Shown here: positions 42,242-53,201 of the stretch, in pieces
How positions within the stretch are numbered: position 1 is the first letter of the stretch
Layout of the letters: the number at the start of each line of letters is the position of its first letter
DNA from: Lophium mytilinum
Taxonomy: Eukaryota > Ascomycota > Dothideomycetes > Mytilinidiales > Mytilinidiaceae
Length of the DNA: 64,000 bases
Reading direction: 5' to 3'
NCBI GenBank assembly: GCA_010093605.1
Contig: MU004190.1
Location: forward strand, 682,001 to 746,000
The notes under the pieces: generated by a model
Seen by the model: only the letters and a program-made list of their open reading frames with translations
What the model was told of the DNA's origin: nothing
Database searches by the model: none
Made by a program: the position numbers and the translations under genes

Positions 42242-44552
42242 CTACAGCTCTAGCTTCTCAGGCGCGATAGGCACCTGAAACCGTTTCCGCCCACTGAACA
42301 CCCAGTCAATTAATCCCCCAAGAATAATCGCTCCCATAATTGGCCCCGCATAATTCATCGTATCGCGTGTGACCGGTAGCGTTGTCGGGAACGGCGTCCA
42401 GATTACAATAAAAACAATATAGCATAGTGCGAAAATATTAAGCGGAATCCCCCACGCCCCTAGCCGGAATGGCCCATAGATTGGTTTATTCTTAGAGAGG
42501 CGTGTAATAAGGAAGAAGAGGATTGGCAGGATATACGAGACGTATAGCCCGAGTGCGACGATTGAGATGAATGCATTGAAGGCTGTGGCGGAGCCGATGT
42601 TGATAAGGGCAAGAAGGAGGGTGCAGATTCCTACGAGGCTGAGCGCGTTGAGTGGCATTTTTAGGCGCGTGTTGACCTAGGATAGCTAAGTGTCAGTTAC
42701 GAAGCATAGACTTTCGGAATTGGGTTCTTAGAATATGCCTATCCCCATGTCATTCGTATCCTCTCGGTGAAGTGAGAAGCCCCCTTCGCATGGTAGTCAA
42801 CACCTTGAACTTAAGAGCGTCGAAGAGTGGACTGCAATATAAACGTCGGGCAGACTCAGGCGCGGATAGCCCACAGCCCAAGTCGCTGGCTCTGACTTGA
42901 TACGCGGAGAATTCATGTTTGAGATAGTGTACCAAGGGGAACTTCTCAGTTGACCGAGAGAGGTTGATTCTGGAGAAAGGATATGTAAGTGGAACGATGA
43001 CCTTACCTTTCCGAAGAAACTCGAGAATGGAAGCCCATTGTCTCTTGAGAAAGCCCAAACGAGACGCGATACCGATGCGAATACATTGAAGAAGGCTATC
43101 AATAAGATGACTGCAAAGACAACGATGAACAAATTTGTAGCGCCTTTGGAGCCGGTTGCCTCGTAGAAGACTTCGATGATAGGGAGACCCGTTGGTGAGC
43201 CGGCAACTTTATCAACATCGCCTATCGTAAAAAGGAGGCAAACTACAAAGGCACACGACATTACGGAGTTCATCACAACGGCGGCAACCATACTACGGGG
43301 AACGCGGATCTTGGGCTGTTGGACTTCGTCGCCTAGAAGTTACGTTAGAGGTAGTGATATTCCGAAGTGGACGCAATTCACCTACTCATATGAAGCACGC
43401 CGTCGAAGCCTAGTAGTTTATTAGCCGTTTGGTCTTACGAAATGCAACGTCGCTCACTCCGAGCGAGAACCATTCCACATTCAAGAATTGGAGGAGAATT
43501 CGATGAGGCGAGCCCGAGCGTAACCAAAATGGTCGCGGATCTTTAACGGAGACTCTGGGATGGTGATGGACGACGTTATGCCGACTTTGGCAACTTACCT
43601 GAGAGTGGAAACGTCACGGTCAACAGTCCTATCCCCCAAGCTACCGCCGGATCCGTCCATCCACTAACGTCATGGGTCAAAGTAGTAAACACATAGTCGG
43701 CAGTGCTCCGCTTTGCGAGTACCGCTAGGATGATGATAGTAATAAAAAAGAAGAGCACGTGCAAAACTGCACCAATGGCCTCCAGAGGATTAAGGAGGCG
43801 CCTGAACCAGAAGTTTGCAATAAACGGGATGATAGTGAAGGCCCACATGACCAGTGTAAGATGCCATCTTTCGGGCACATAATCCGGAAAATTGAAGATG
43901 ACTAACCCTGCGACGACGTTGGACAGAATGGCAGGACTCGAAGTAACTGTGCAAATCCAGGCAAATACAGTGATCCAGCCTTGTAAGGTCCACAGTCAAT
44001 TGCTGTCCAAATATCAATCGGAGAAAGGAAGTGTATACCTTGCATCAGGCCGAAAAACTCGTTCCATTTGGGGGCATATTTGGCACTCCACTGTTCGAAC
44101 TCTCGTTAGCATCCTTGCCGGCCCGGTTTGATTATGCTTACTCTATACTGGGCGCCGACAGCGGGGTCGATTGAGGCTATTTCAGCAAGCGAGAGGACTA
44201 CGATGGTAGTACCAACGCCGGCAAACATACTGCCGTATATGATAGCAGCAGGCCCGCCATTCAAGAGGGCGAACTGAAAGGTGAGTGCTGTCGCTTCCCA
44301 GGAACATTGCAGAATGAAGCCGAAATTGATGGCCGAGATAAAGTTGATGTATCGCTGAGCAAGGTTAGCGAGCTCGGGCTCCAGACTTTGGCATCTTACT
44401 TCCAGAGTGCCACCGTTATGGTGCATACGCTTCTCGTCGCTATTAATGGGCGTGCTAGACATCGTCTCCCGGGCTCTAGCGAGCTCGGGCACCGAATTCT
44501 CGCCATCTGCCCTAGTAATCGCCAGTTCAATATCTCCCTTGACTTGTGCCAT
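42242..44552 (-). CDS. APC-superfamily amino acid/GABA/choline permease
   Basis: Exons 44400-44552, 44142-44354, 44039-44090, 43599-43979, 43386-43409, 43007-43332 and 42242-42676 give 527 aa. Typical blocks: RYINFISAINFGFILQCSWE, GGPAAIIYGSMFAG, SLAEIASIDPAVGAQYRW, KYAPKWNEFFGLMQGWI, FPLSGFDGVLHMSDEV (spread over three exons, one only 24 nt), KIRVPRSMVAAVVMN, SRLVWAFSRDNGLPFS and KPIYGPFRLG. The layout matches fungal GABA/choline-type permeases with about twelve helices. The last intron (42677-43006) is 330 bp, far longer than neighbouring introns. The start at 44552 (MAQVKGDIE) fits the family; the frame extends further upstream. Substrate cannot be assigned. Confidence 0.93.
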
Positions 44553-46095
44553 CGTGCATTCGGAAGGAGCTATATAATTTGATAGCAGGGGAGTAGAGTA
44601 CTGGATCAGTAGTGGGCCGAACAGATAATGGGTATCATCGCCTTTTAAAAGTTTGCTCCAATTCGATAAGCTTGAAAGCGATGTATGGACTGCTCCTCGC
44701 GAGGACCGGGCGTCTCCTATGAATGACTGCGGGGTCCCAGTGGCTTGTTCATCGGTATATGCAGCCTCTTCTGCTTCGAGAGACGCCAGCACCTGGCCAT
44801 TGGACCGTAACCCGTGCGTGGTATCGCGGTACCTACACGCTCCCCTGGAGCCGTGCTGATAACGCCGCTTGTTGCGGGCTATCTTTTGCTAAGTACGCGG
44901 CTCTTTAAATGTCCAGGAGGCTTCTTATGTTTCTCGTAGCTTTCATGCTGCAGATGTATCGGTCGCTTGCCCTGCTGGCGCATCACAGGGCGTAGTCCTA
45001 ACCGAGAAGCTTCCGTTCCCATGAAATATGGAGCCACGTGGCAGCTCAATCTGATGGTGAAGCTTTCGTGGGCTTCGTAGACGTCTGATTGCTGTGAAAC
45101 TTGCTGATCTATGTAGATCCAAAGCCATTTCTAGCCAGGCGTGGGGCTTGCGGGCGGGCGCCATGGGAGTCGGGAGCGGGTGCGACGACGCGCAGTGCCG
45201 CCATTCGCTGCCTACCCCCTCGTCTCGCCCATAGATTACCTACCGAGAAGAAGGTCCCGCTTGGAAACCTCCAGTTGACAATCAATAACTGTTAGCGGCG
45301 AAGACGAGTACAACGAGGAGGAGGAAAGAGTAATCTACGAGAACGAAAAACATGTATTCCATGACGAGAGCGAGGAGAGGGCACGGCTAGCCCTGTAGAA
45401 ATCAGGGCCCCTGTCAAATTTTATTTAAGACGATGATAGGTAAGATCCCTTGTACCCCCAAGAAATACGCGTGTTAGACAGTCTAATAGAAGGAGACCTA
45501 CTGACTATTTACGGCTTTGTTCACTCAAGTCCACTAATGAGGTGTTTTGTGTTGGATTAGAGTATACCAACCTGTTGCATTCACTTCCGTTACCTCGATG
45601 TCCTTGAGGCCTGTACATCATCCATGAGTATACATGCGAGTTAGTGGCCTCATGCGTATACTATCAAGAACGCGTAGAGCCAGATACTACCCATGACGAT
45701 ACTTATCTGTCCGAGTCGTCCCTGTCGACGTGCGGGGATGGCGATGCCTAGCAGCCGGGCTGATGCATCACCAGAATGCTTCCCCGCTCTCGAACGAGCA
45801 CTAAAACTCCTATAACCGACAGTATGATTCGCAATGCTTCGTAAAAAGCCGTCAGCAGTATGCTTTCTTACGTTATCTCTAAGTTCCACATCAGCGCTTT
45901 GCATTCCGAACCGCTTTCCAAGAACCCCGCCCTAAGCGTCACGAAAAGTTGAGTGTGCGGTAATGCAGACCCGTCTCCGCATTCTGCGTAGATCAGTATA
46001 AACCATGCACTTCAGGGTCTATACACACCTGCAGCCACGAAAAGCTATATCTTAGAATCGATTCTACATAATTTTATTTCATCTACCGACCAACC
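44553..46095. other. Gene-free stretch
   Basis: The first 240 bp could extend the permease frame but look like 5' leader. A Glu-rich open patch at about 45300-45400 is short and unsupported. No repeats or RNA genes are recognised. Confidence 0.5.
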
Positions 46096-47182
46096 ATGTC
46101 ACGCCGTTCCGGTCCCCTTGCACCCGGCATAGCGTTCATCACCGGCGGAGCACGAGGCTTGGGGAACGCTATCGCCGTCTCCTTTGCAAAAGAAGGCTCC
46201 GGAGGCGTTGCTATCGTGGACATCCAGGATGAAGAGACGATGAATGCGGGGAAGAGGAAAGTAGAGGCGTACGGGACAAAAGTACGTTTCAAGCGAGCTT
46301 AGAAGCGTATATAGTTGGCGAACTGACCTGTCTCAGTGCCTAGCTATCCGAGCAGACGTGACGAAGGAGGCGGAAGTGGAGCGAGCCGTCGCGGAAGCGG
46401 TTGCGGAGTTTGGGAGGATCGATTATGCCGCGTGAGATGATCGCAGCTCTCAAGTCTGGACCACTAACTAATGAAGTGCAGGAATTTTGCTGGTATAACG
46501 GGAGGCGCAGCTTCTGTTATTGATGGCAGCATTGAACACTTTCAGAAGGTCCAGGATGTCAACTCGACGGGCGTATTTCTGTGCACAAAACACGAACTGA
46601 GGCAGATGATAAAGCAGTCATCAATTGAGGTGTACGTCGTTCATTGCCGCACCATAAATAAGACGCTGAGTAACATTATTTAGTGAGTCGGGACGAGTCC
46701 CCCAAGTAGGCTCCGTCGTGAACTGCGCGTCAGTCAATTCGATTCAGACGATGGCGGGAAGCACAGCCTATACCGCATCAAAGCACGCTGTTGTCGGAAT
46801 TACTAAAACAGTGAGTCGACAGAGAAAATCTTACCGCGTGCATACATGATTAACGGACTCCAGGCCGCAATAGAGGCCCGTGGACATAATATCAGAGTGA
46901 ACGCAGTCTCGCCCGGGTTCCTCCCAACAGCAATCGTCGCAGGCTTAGCGGATGCCACTAGCGGGCCTGGCAAAGACATGTGGGACGCATTCAATGCCAG
47001 GCAGGGTAGGCCTGGGCAGGTCGAGGAGATTGGAGATGCGGTTGTATTGCTGAGTACCCCGAGGATGAGCTTGGTGAATGGTCATAACCTTGTCGTTGAT
47101 GGGTAAGTCGAAGGCCTTTCTGAGAGGTGATATGCTCGCTAACGAAACAAGGGGTTTTACTATTAACGAGGGATTGGACTAG
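46096..47182 (+). CDS. Short-chain dehydrogenase/reductase
   Basis: Six exons keep frame: 46096-46281, 46337-46431, 46482-46631, 46684-46810, 46864-47102, 47152-47182, giving 275 aa. Motifs: AFITGGARGLG (cofactor), NFAGITGG completed at the second junction, VNCASVNS (catalytic Ser region), YTASK (YxxxK), NAVSPGFLPT and the terminal GFTINEGLD. In the third exon the donor GTACGT at 46632 is chosen over GTGTAC two bases earlier because only it keeps phase. The enzyme oxidises or reduces an alcohol/ketone pair. It has no obvious pathway partner nearby apart from the hydrolase downstream. Confidence 0.92.
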
Positions 47183-48046
47183 ATGATATTGCGCTAACAC
47201 TACGTATTGGCTCTTGCGAGGCCTGATACGCTCATAGTAGTCCCAATAATAGGAGCCCTCACGAGACTTCTTGGCATCATGCGAAGGACTCTAAGTGACG
47301 GAGATAAGTGATACTAGCTTGGTATTTACTAGCAACCAGAGATAGATATACAAATGCCTCTAGCGGTTTGCCTTAAGAGAGGAGAAGCAACACATATAGT
47401 ATCATTAGCGGGGCCAGCACTTATCAACGCGGAGCTTATAACCTCCCGACGGGGTGATGAACATCCGGGTACATCACGTGTTCGAGCTTCAGTTTGGCAA
47501 GGATCAACTATCCCTCCAACAAAACTTGTGATGAAGACACGGAGATATCGCTCCTTGGTACACCTATACTCGACATCTATCAGCAGGCTGACAAATATTA
47601 AGCTCGTACGACGTACAGATCGAAATCTTGGAATTTGCAAGCATTATACCCTATTGGCCGAACATCTCGTATTTCGAATTAGCCGAAGCATTTTACCGGT
47701 CAAACCTCCTTCCAACCTCAACTGCTGATCGTTTGCAGCCTCTAGACGCATCTCGTGGTCAGCGGTACAAGTGGTTTCCTTGCTACGATAGCTTTTAATC
47801 CCTGAGAAAGCTGCTTTAAACCAGTTAGCCCTCATGGAGCTCCCATCTCCTACACCCTGGAAACCCACCTGCACACTAACCACTACATGCGTCTGAGGGC
47901 TGTAGGCAGATCGGTTGTCTAACTATATAAACACGAAAACTGCTGCCTACGCCCACATAACCAGGAAAGTCAATATACCTCCTCTTTCAACTACAAACAA
48001 TCATTCTCAGACCTCCCCGGCGCAACCGCGTAAGATCAGCCCAGCC
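47183..48046. promoter_or_regulatory. Intergenic, with TATA box for the hydrolase
   Basis: No gene is supported here. A TATATAA at 47924-47930 lies ~120 bp upstream of the ATG at 48047, so transcription likely starts after 47950. This argues against using the earlier in-frame ATG at 47915 as the hydrolase start. Confidence 0.5.
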
Positions 48047-48901
48047 ATGGACTTCAACTCTCTCAAAAAAGGCACCACAACCAACGAATCCTGCCCCCTC
48101 CACTTCTGGTCCACCGGCACCGGCCCCCTCCTCCTCTTCATCCCCGGCGGCGCCGGCTACGCCTCCCAATTCTTCCCGCTCCTCACGCACCTCACGCCGC
48201 ACTACACCGCCGCGTCCTTCGACCGGCGCCAGCACCACCTCTCCCAACCCTCCGGCCCCTTCAAGCACTTCAACCCCGTGCAGCAATGCCGCGACATCAT
48301 CGCCATCGCCGCCGCGCTCGGCTTCGCCAAGTTCTCCGTCTTCGGCAACAGCCTCGGCGGCGTGCTGGCGCTGCAGCTAGCCGCCAGCTACCCGGACGTG
48401 CTTGACCGCGTCATCGTGCACGAGGCGCCGACCATGGCGCTGCTGCCGCGGGATGAGATGAACGACGAGATCGACTACTGCTTCCAAGTGCAGGGCATCC
48501 GGGTGACGGAGGGGGTGGAGGCGGCGATGGCGTTTTTCGCGAAAAAGCTGGTGGGGTATGAGGGGTTGGAGGTGGTGGATCCGATTGTGCAGTCTGGGTT
48601 CCGCGTGCAGGATCAGTTGATGTTTCTGGAGTTTGAGTATATCGTGGCTACCATTTATTGTCCGGATATGCTGAAGATTAGGGAGGCTGGGGTGAGGGTG
48701 GCGGTGGCGTCGGGGCTGGGGAGTGGGGAGGCGGCGTATGTGAGGACCGGGGTGGAGCAGGCGAGGATTTTGGGGTGTGAAAGGTTTAGGGTGCCGGGGA
48801 ATCATACGTGGTGGTCTTTTGAGCCGGAGGAGTTTGCGGGGCATGTTTTGAAGATTATGGATAGTTTGAAGGATGGGAAAGGGGAGGTTGAGGGTCAGTG
48901 A
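48047..48901 (+). CDS. Alpha/beta-hydrolase
   Basis: A single exon of 284 aa from the ATG at 48047 (MDFNSLKKG). The oxyanion-hole region is LFIPGGAGYASQF, the nucleophile elbow is FGNSLGG (GxSxG) at about residue 104, and the late histidine is in VPGNHTWW. An acidic residue such as the Asp in VVDPIV may complete the triad, but this is uncertain. Relatives hydrolyse esters, lactones, epoxides or C-C bonds. As with the 2EXR gene at 17078, base composition switches mid-gene: C-rich third positions up to about 48480, then G-rich. It follows the SDR in the same orientation with an 864-bp gap. Confidence 0.88.
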   Translation: MDFNSLKKGTTTNESCPLHFWSTGTGPLLLFIPGGAGYASQFFPLLTHLTPHYTAASFDRRQHHLSQPSGPFKHFNPVQQCRDIIAIAAALGFAKFSVFGNSLGGVLALQLAASYPDVLDRVIVHEAPTMALLPRDEMNDEIDYCFQVQGIRVTEGVEAAMAFFAKKLVGYEGLEVVDPIVQSGFRVQDQLMFLEFEYIVATIYCPDMLKIREAGVRVAVASGLGSGEAAYVRTGVEQARILGCERFRVPGNHTWWSFEPEEFAGHVLKIMDSLKDGKGEVEGQ

Positions 48902-49315
48902 GCTTTTAAGAAATTTGACAGAGCATTCGCTTTCAGGAGTTTGTTAGAGTTACATTTTTACTTAGGATGAGAAGGCCGCTTGAAATTGACAGCCTAGAAA
49001 GGTTTAAGCAAAGACATTAAATGAAGCAGAGACACCTCGCCATGATTGCTTGAACGAGGCCACGAACTTAGGCCCAAAACTGTGGAAGACTAGGGAAACC
49101 AGCTCACATTCGCGTCCTTTTGGCGCAGCCCAACTGAAAAGGCCCAACCCAAAGAAATTCATGTCGTCGTGATCCCCCGAAAAGGATGACAAGTAGAGCC
49201 TGAAGCATTGCAGAGAGTAAAGAGATAACCAGGAGTGGACGTCTCCTGAAGTGCAACCCGCTGATTGGGCAGAAACCCGGAACCCCGACTCCTGCAGGAT
49301 CCCGCGTCGTATGTC
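48902..49315. other. Intergenic, convergent gene ends
   Basis: This 414-bp spacer between the hydrolase and the convergent oxidoreductase has no gene or repeat that I recognise. Confidence 0.6.
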
Positions 49316-50335
49316 TCACTTCTTTCCGACGTGGATGATAATCTTCCCCTTCGCACGACCGGTCCTCAGCTTCTCAAAAGCTTTCCGCGCGTCTTCATAC
49401 TCAAACTTCGAATCGATTACGGCCTTCAACTTCCCATCTCGCATCCACTTGCCCAACTGCAAGAAATCCTCGTAGCTGGGCTTGATACTGAGGAACTCGT
49501 ACTTGCGAGATCCACCGCCGAAGAAGCGGGGGGTCATGAAGTTGCCCATTATGTTTGCTGTCGCTGAAAGGGACGTGTCTGCGCCGACCTGGACGTACTT
49601 GCCCTTCGGTAGCAAGAACGCATTGGACGCCTTGTACAAGCCAGCTGGAGTACCAACGTTATCAATGATAAGTGAGAAGACCTCCCCCTTCTTCTTCAGT
49701 TCTTCGATCAGATCAACTGACTTGTAGTCGATCACCTCATCAGCTCCAATGCTCTTGCACAGCTCCGCATTCGCGCCAGAGCACGAGACTGTCACGTGAC
49801 ATCCGAGAATCTTGCCGATCTGGATTGCAAAAGTGCCAACGCCTCCCGATCCGCCGTTGATGAAGATCTTGTCACCCTCCTTTACGTTTCCCTTGATGGA
49901 TTGGTAGGCGGTTAGGCCAGCGCCGGGAAGCGCAGCCGCATCGTCGACGTCGACTCCAGCCGGGAGAGGAACGCAGCAATCCTTGGGAGCAATGCAGAAT
50001 TGGCCTAGAGTGCCAAATTTGACAGGGCCTCCGGTGTAGCCGAAGACGAGTTCACCGATCTGGAGAGAGTCAATGGCACGGCCGGTTTCTGCGACACGGC
50101 CGCAGAAGTCCATGCCTGGGGATGCCGGTGTGGAGACCATGGCTTTTGCGATAAGGCCGAGTTCTGGGATCTTGTAGTCGGCCGGGTTCAGCGCCATGCT
50201 GATGACTTCGACCATGACTTGCTGGTTGGAGAGGGAGGCCGTGAGAGGTTTGTGGTAGACGGCGGGCTGGTACAGGTTCTTCTCGAGGCCTCCGGCGGCG
50301 CCATCGTAAACCCAGGCTTTCATGTTTTCAGGCAT
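49316..50335 (-). CDS. Zinc-type (MDR) quinone oxidoreductase/enoyl reductase-like protein
   Basis: A single exon of 339 aa, the full size for the medium-chain dehydrogenase/reductase family. The N-terminal GroES-like part has SMALNPADYK, PGMDFCGRV and FGYTGGPVKFG. The nucleotide-binding part has INGGSGGVGTFAIQIG (variant AxxGxxG) followed by ADEVIDYKS and IIDNVGTPAG. The zinc ligands of true alcohol dehydrogenases are missing, as in quinone reductases and RTN4IP1-like proteins. The end GKIIIHVGKK is typical. It probably reduces quinones or activated double bonds with NADPH. There is no intron, unlike most neighbours. Confidence 0.92.
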   Translation of the reverse strand: MPENMKAWVYDGAAGGLEKNLYQPAVYHKPLTASLSNQQVMVEVISMALNPADYKIPELGLIAKAMVSTPASPGMDFCGRVAETGRAIDSLQIGELVFGYTGGPVKFGTLGQFCIAPKDCCVPLPAGVDVDDAAALPGAGLTAYQSIKGNVKEGDKIFINGGSGGVGTFAIQIGKILGCHVTVSCSGANAELCKSIGADEVIDYKSVDLIEELKKKGEVFSLIIDNVGTPAGLYKASNAFLLPKGKYVQVGADTSLSATANIMGNFMTPRFFGGGSRKYEFLSIKPSYEDFLQLGKWMRDGKLKAVIDSKFEYEDARKAFEKLRTGRAKGKIIIHVGKK

Positions 50336-50906
50336 GTTGGCGGTGTTAGAGATGTGGTGGTTTGTAGGAGCTGGCTTTGGGTGAGGAGTGGTGAGTTTGT
50401 GGAGAGTCTCAGGAAAGGAGGTCTCTCAGACAGACTTGTGTCGAGGTGGACAAGCGCAGTTCACGGGGTGGCAATGAATTATCAACTAGCGCACGCCATC
50501 GTCACTGCCTTGGCCCCCCTCAGCTGCCCTGATCGCCGCCAGGTTTTGTGAGAGCTCGGATCCGGAGCTATAATATATCCGCAGGCAGTAGAATTGGCCA
50601 TTTAGGTACTATTCTGGAATACAAGTTCGGCCCCTAACGAGCGTAGTCTGTGATATCAAACCTTCTAAAGTAAGCGTCTGAGCTGCAGCGAATCAAGCGG
50701 CGAGGAAGGGCCCCATCTCACCGCCCACGTGCTCAGGCCCTAATCCCGTCTAGCACTAGCGCCAAGGGATCGCTGCCGACGGACCGGATGCCCCACCAGC
50801 TCTCTGACGATTACGAAGCTAGGTAGAGTCAACACCAAAAAAGCTATACAGACCCGTCCCTCCTCCCCCCTCAATACCTACGCTAAAAGCTACCTCACAA
50901 CCCACC
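50336..50906. promoter_or_regulatory. Divergent 5' region of oxidoreductase and riboflavin kinase genes
   Basis: A 571-bp head-to-head spacer. It has no gene. A CCTCCCCCCTC pyrimidine tract at 50859-50870 precedes the riboflavin kinase start, as is common in fungal leaders. Confidence 0.45.
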
Positions 50907-51854
50907 ATGCCTCCACCATCAGGACCCCGGGACCCCATCGCCGGCCCAGACACCCCCGAACCGCCCTTCCCCCTCAAGCTCAGCGGCGAAGTCATCAAGG
51001 GCTTCGGACGGGGCAGCGCAGAGGTACGGCCTCTTTCTCTTCGCTTTCCTTTCTTCCAGGCTAGACTCACTGTTCCACTTTCTTACTATCTTCCCATCAA
51101 TCACATGCTTCCCGCTCCCTCTCAAGCCCGCACTTCCACAAGCCCCTCACCTCTCGCGCACTTGTTTCAAACCCAGGCAACGTAGGGCCGACACAATATA
51201 TACACAACTCTCCACCACATCATGCAATGCACTGCATGCACCCGCGTTCCACACCCCTCGTACCCCATCGGGCGCAAAATAACGCACCCCCAATTCCCTC
51301 GAACCTTCCCAATCTAAGACAACTCCCCCTCCCATCCTCCTATCCGCCTCCCCCTCTTTTCCCTTCCACGCCTATCGCATCATTCTCCACTCTGTCAGAG
51401 TCACACACAACTAACCCCCCACCCTCCCCAGTAGCTCGGCATCCCAACCGCCAACATCCCGATCTCCGGCCTCGACGTCGGCGGCCACTCGGACCTCGCG
51501 TCGGGCATCTACTATGGCTGGTCTGCGTTGACCATCGCCACCCCTACGCCCACGACCACCATATACCCCATGGTGATGTCGCTTGGCTATAATCCGTATT
51601 ACAAGAACACGGTACGCAGTGTGGAGGTGCATATCATGCATGATTTCGAGTCGGACTTCTATGGCGCAAGGCTGTCGCTCGCTATATTAGGCTTCATCCG
51701 CCCGGAGTACGACTACGTGAGCAAGGAGAGCTTGATAGATGATATTCGGACCGACATCAAGGTCGCCGAGAAGAGTCTGGAGCGTGAGGCGTATAAAGCC
51801 GTGAAGGAGGATGGGTGGTTAGTCCGCGGCGGGAAAGAAGAAGCGGAGAGTTGA
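50907..51854 (+). CDS. FMN1: Riboflavin kinase
   Basis: Exons 50907-51023 and 51435-51854 give 178 aa. The family signature [20 protein letters not shown] spans the splice junction, with the PTAN motif right after it. [35 protein letters not shown] and LGFIRPEY follow; the N and E residues of these blocks belong to the flavin/ATP site. The enzyme phosphorylates riboflavin to FMN. It is slightly shorter than the yeast protein, mainly at the termini. The 411-bp intron is long for this locus and C-rich. No regulatory RNA fold was recognised in it. Confidence 0.95.
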
Positions 51855-52103
51855 GGCTATAGGCGCGAGATGCCTCAGCAACGCACAACACGAGTAGATC
51901 ACGGAGTCACGGTTCTTAAGACCAGGTAGTGTGGATGATATCTTTAGACCAGCGACCGGCGTATACATACATAGATCAGGAATGGCCTAATCTCAAGAGT
52001 ACTCATGAAAAACTCGCCCCCTCTTCCCTGCTACCCCGTCTTCCCATTCACCGAACGTTATATGCAACCAAATGAAGGGATCACCATGTCGCCGAAGGCA
52101 TAG

Positions 52104-52109
52104 AAAAAA
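52104..52109 (-). terminator. Pol III T-run
   Basis: Six consecutive Ts on the minus strand about 12 nt past the 3' end of the tRNA-like gene, as expected for RNA polymerase III termination. Confidence 0.55.
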
Positions 52110-52121
52110 GTAAATAAGATG

Positions 52122-52237
52122 TCCGGCGCCGAGGATCGAACTCGGGTCTCCGACTTGAAAATCACTTTGTCTACAAGCTACCTTTCGATACGCAGGCACT
52201 CTGCTGCGGTTATTATAGCCAACTAAACCACACCGGA
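52122..52237 (-). tRNA. tRNA-Glu(UUC)-like gene with ~44-nt internal insertion
   Basis: On the minus strand TCCGGTG (52231-52237) pairs with CGCCGGA (52122-52128) as a 7-bp acceptor stem with one G-U. Box A is TGGTTTAGTTGG (52219-52230). Box B is in GAGTTCGATCCTC (52131-52143), with a perfect 5-bp T stem. The anticodon loop reads TTTTCAA with UUC. Six Ts (52104-52109) follow as a Pol III terminator. The span is 116 nt rather than ~72. The extra 43-44 nt (about 52163-52206) lie 5' of the anticodon, not at the usual intron site after position 37. Without the insert the 5' stem bases CCG can pair with CGG. A disrupted pseudogene or an unusual intron are both possible. Confidence 0.6.
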
Positions 52238-52420
52238 TTGAGCATTGGCACGACTTATATCTCTATATTAGCCAGTAATTCAGAATTGCTAGGTGCCTAT
52301 AGGTAACCGCGGGGCTAAGGGGCTAATGGTGAGTGAATATGACATCAAGAAATGTCTGGACGTCAAATGTCGCCTGCGACAACAGGCCGACTACCTCGCG
52401 TCTCTAGATGCTTCCCACAC

Positions 52421-52870
52421 TGAGGCACCTTTTTGCCCTCCTATATTACAAATACTTCCCACTCAAACCGCATACAACCATTCTTAATTGTACGCGGTAT
52501 ACTTTGTAGCCGCAACGTCCTGATCTATCTCCATGTAGAGACATTGCTTGTTCCCCGTTTCTTATAAACTTCCTCCATTGAACAACATGAGTTCTTTCTT
52601 CTGTTAGATGCGGTATAGACGTAGCGTAGGAATTGTTCGATACGCTGAGGCACCTCCTCGTACCCCTTTTTTTGCAAAATACTTCCCAATTGTACCGCAC
52701 ACATTAACTTTAATTCGATGCAGCTTAAACAAATCACCACTCTTACCTCCCCTACATTACGGCACCTCCTCGTGCCTGTTAGGCACAAGTACTCCTTGAT
52801 CGAACCGTGGACATCACTCCATATCAGACACAAAACATCGCATCTCACATCTCACATATTCTTCGAATCT
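52421..52870 (+). repeat. Four degenerate copies of a ~113-bp tandem repeat
   Basis: Units begin at about 52421, 52533, 52646 and 52759, 112-113 bp apart. The shared pattern is GAGGCACCTCCTCGT-CC, a T-rich stretch, TACTTCC and then ATTG-ACCGCA. The second copy is the most diverged. No coding frame repeats with the unit. Alignment was done by eye. Confidence 0.55.
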
Positions 52871-53201
52871 CGAGGATCACACACTCCAATTCTCTAACCC
52901 ACATTACCCAGATACTTCCGCATATCGATAACATACACCCCCTCCCTTCTTCCCAACCCCCTACGCCTCAACACCTCAACACCCCCTACTCCCACAAAAA
53001 ATAAATATCAACACGAACCCTTAGTACCAAATGACCAAAACAAGTACAACAACCCATACAAATACCCAATATCCCAACTTTTTTTGGACGCGGCAACCGC
53101 ATCGAGTCATGCAAACATGTCCAATGGAGATGACTACCTCATATGGGGTGCATAGATACCCAACCAACCAACCACCATGATGAAACGGAAAGACTGAAAG
53201 A

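Larger units (their letters stand above)
51855..53201. other. Intergenic with tRNA-like gene and tandem repeat
   Basis: No protein gene is seen. The stretch holds the tRNA-Glu-like gene (52122-52237), its T-run and a four-copy ~113-bp repeat. The last 250 bp are CA/CT-rich and precede the acuK stop. Confidence 0.6.

Noticed and set aside
45300-45400. Glu-rich open patch as a transposon remnant
   Set aside because: Too short and without inverted ends, target duplication or similarity that I could name.
47354-47728. 124-codon plus-strand frame between SDR and hydrolase
   Set aside because: No recognisable motif and no supporting promoter; left uncalled.
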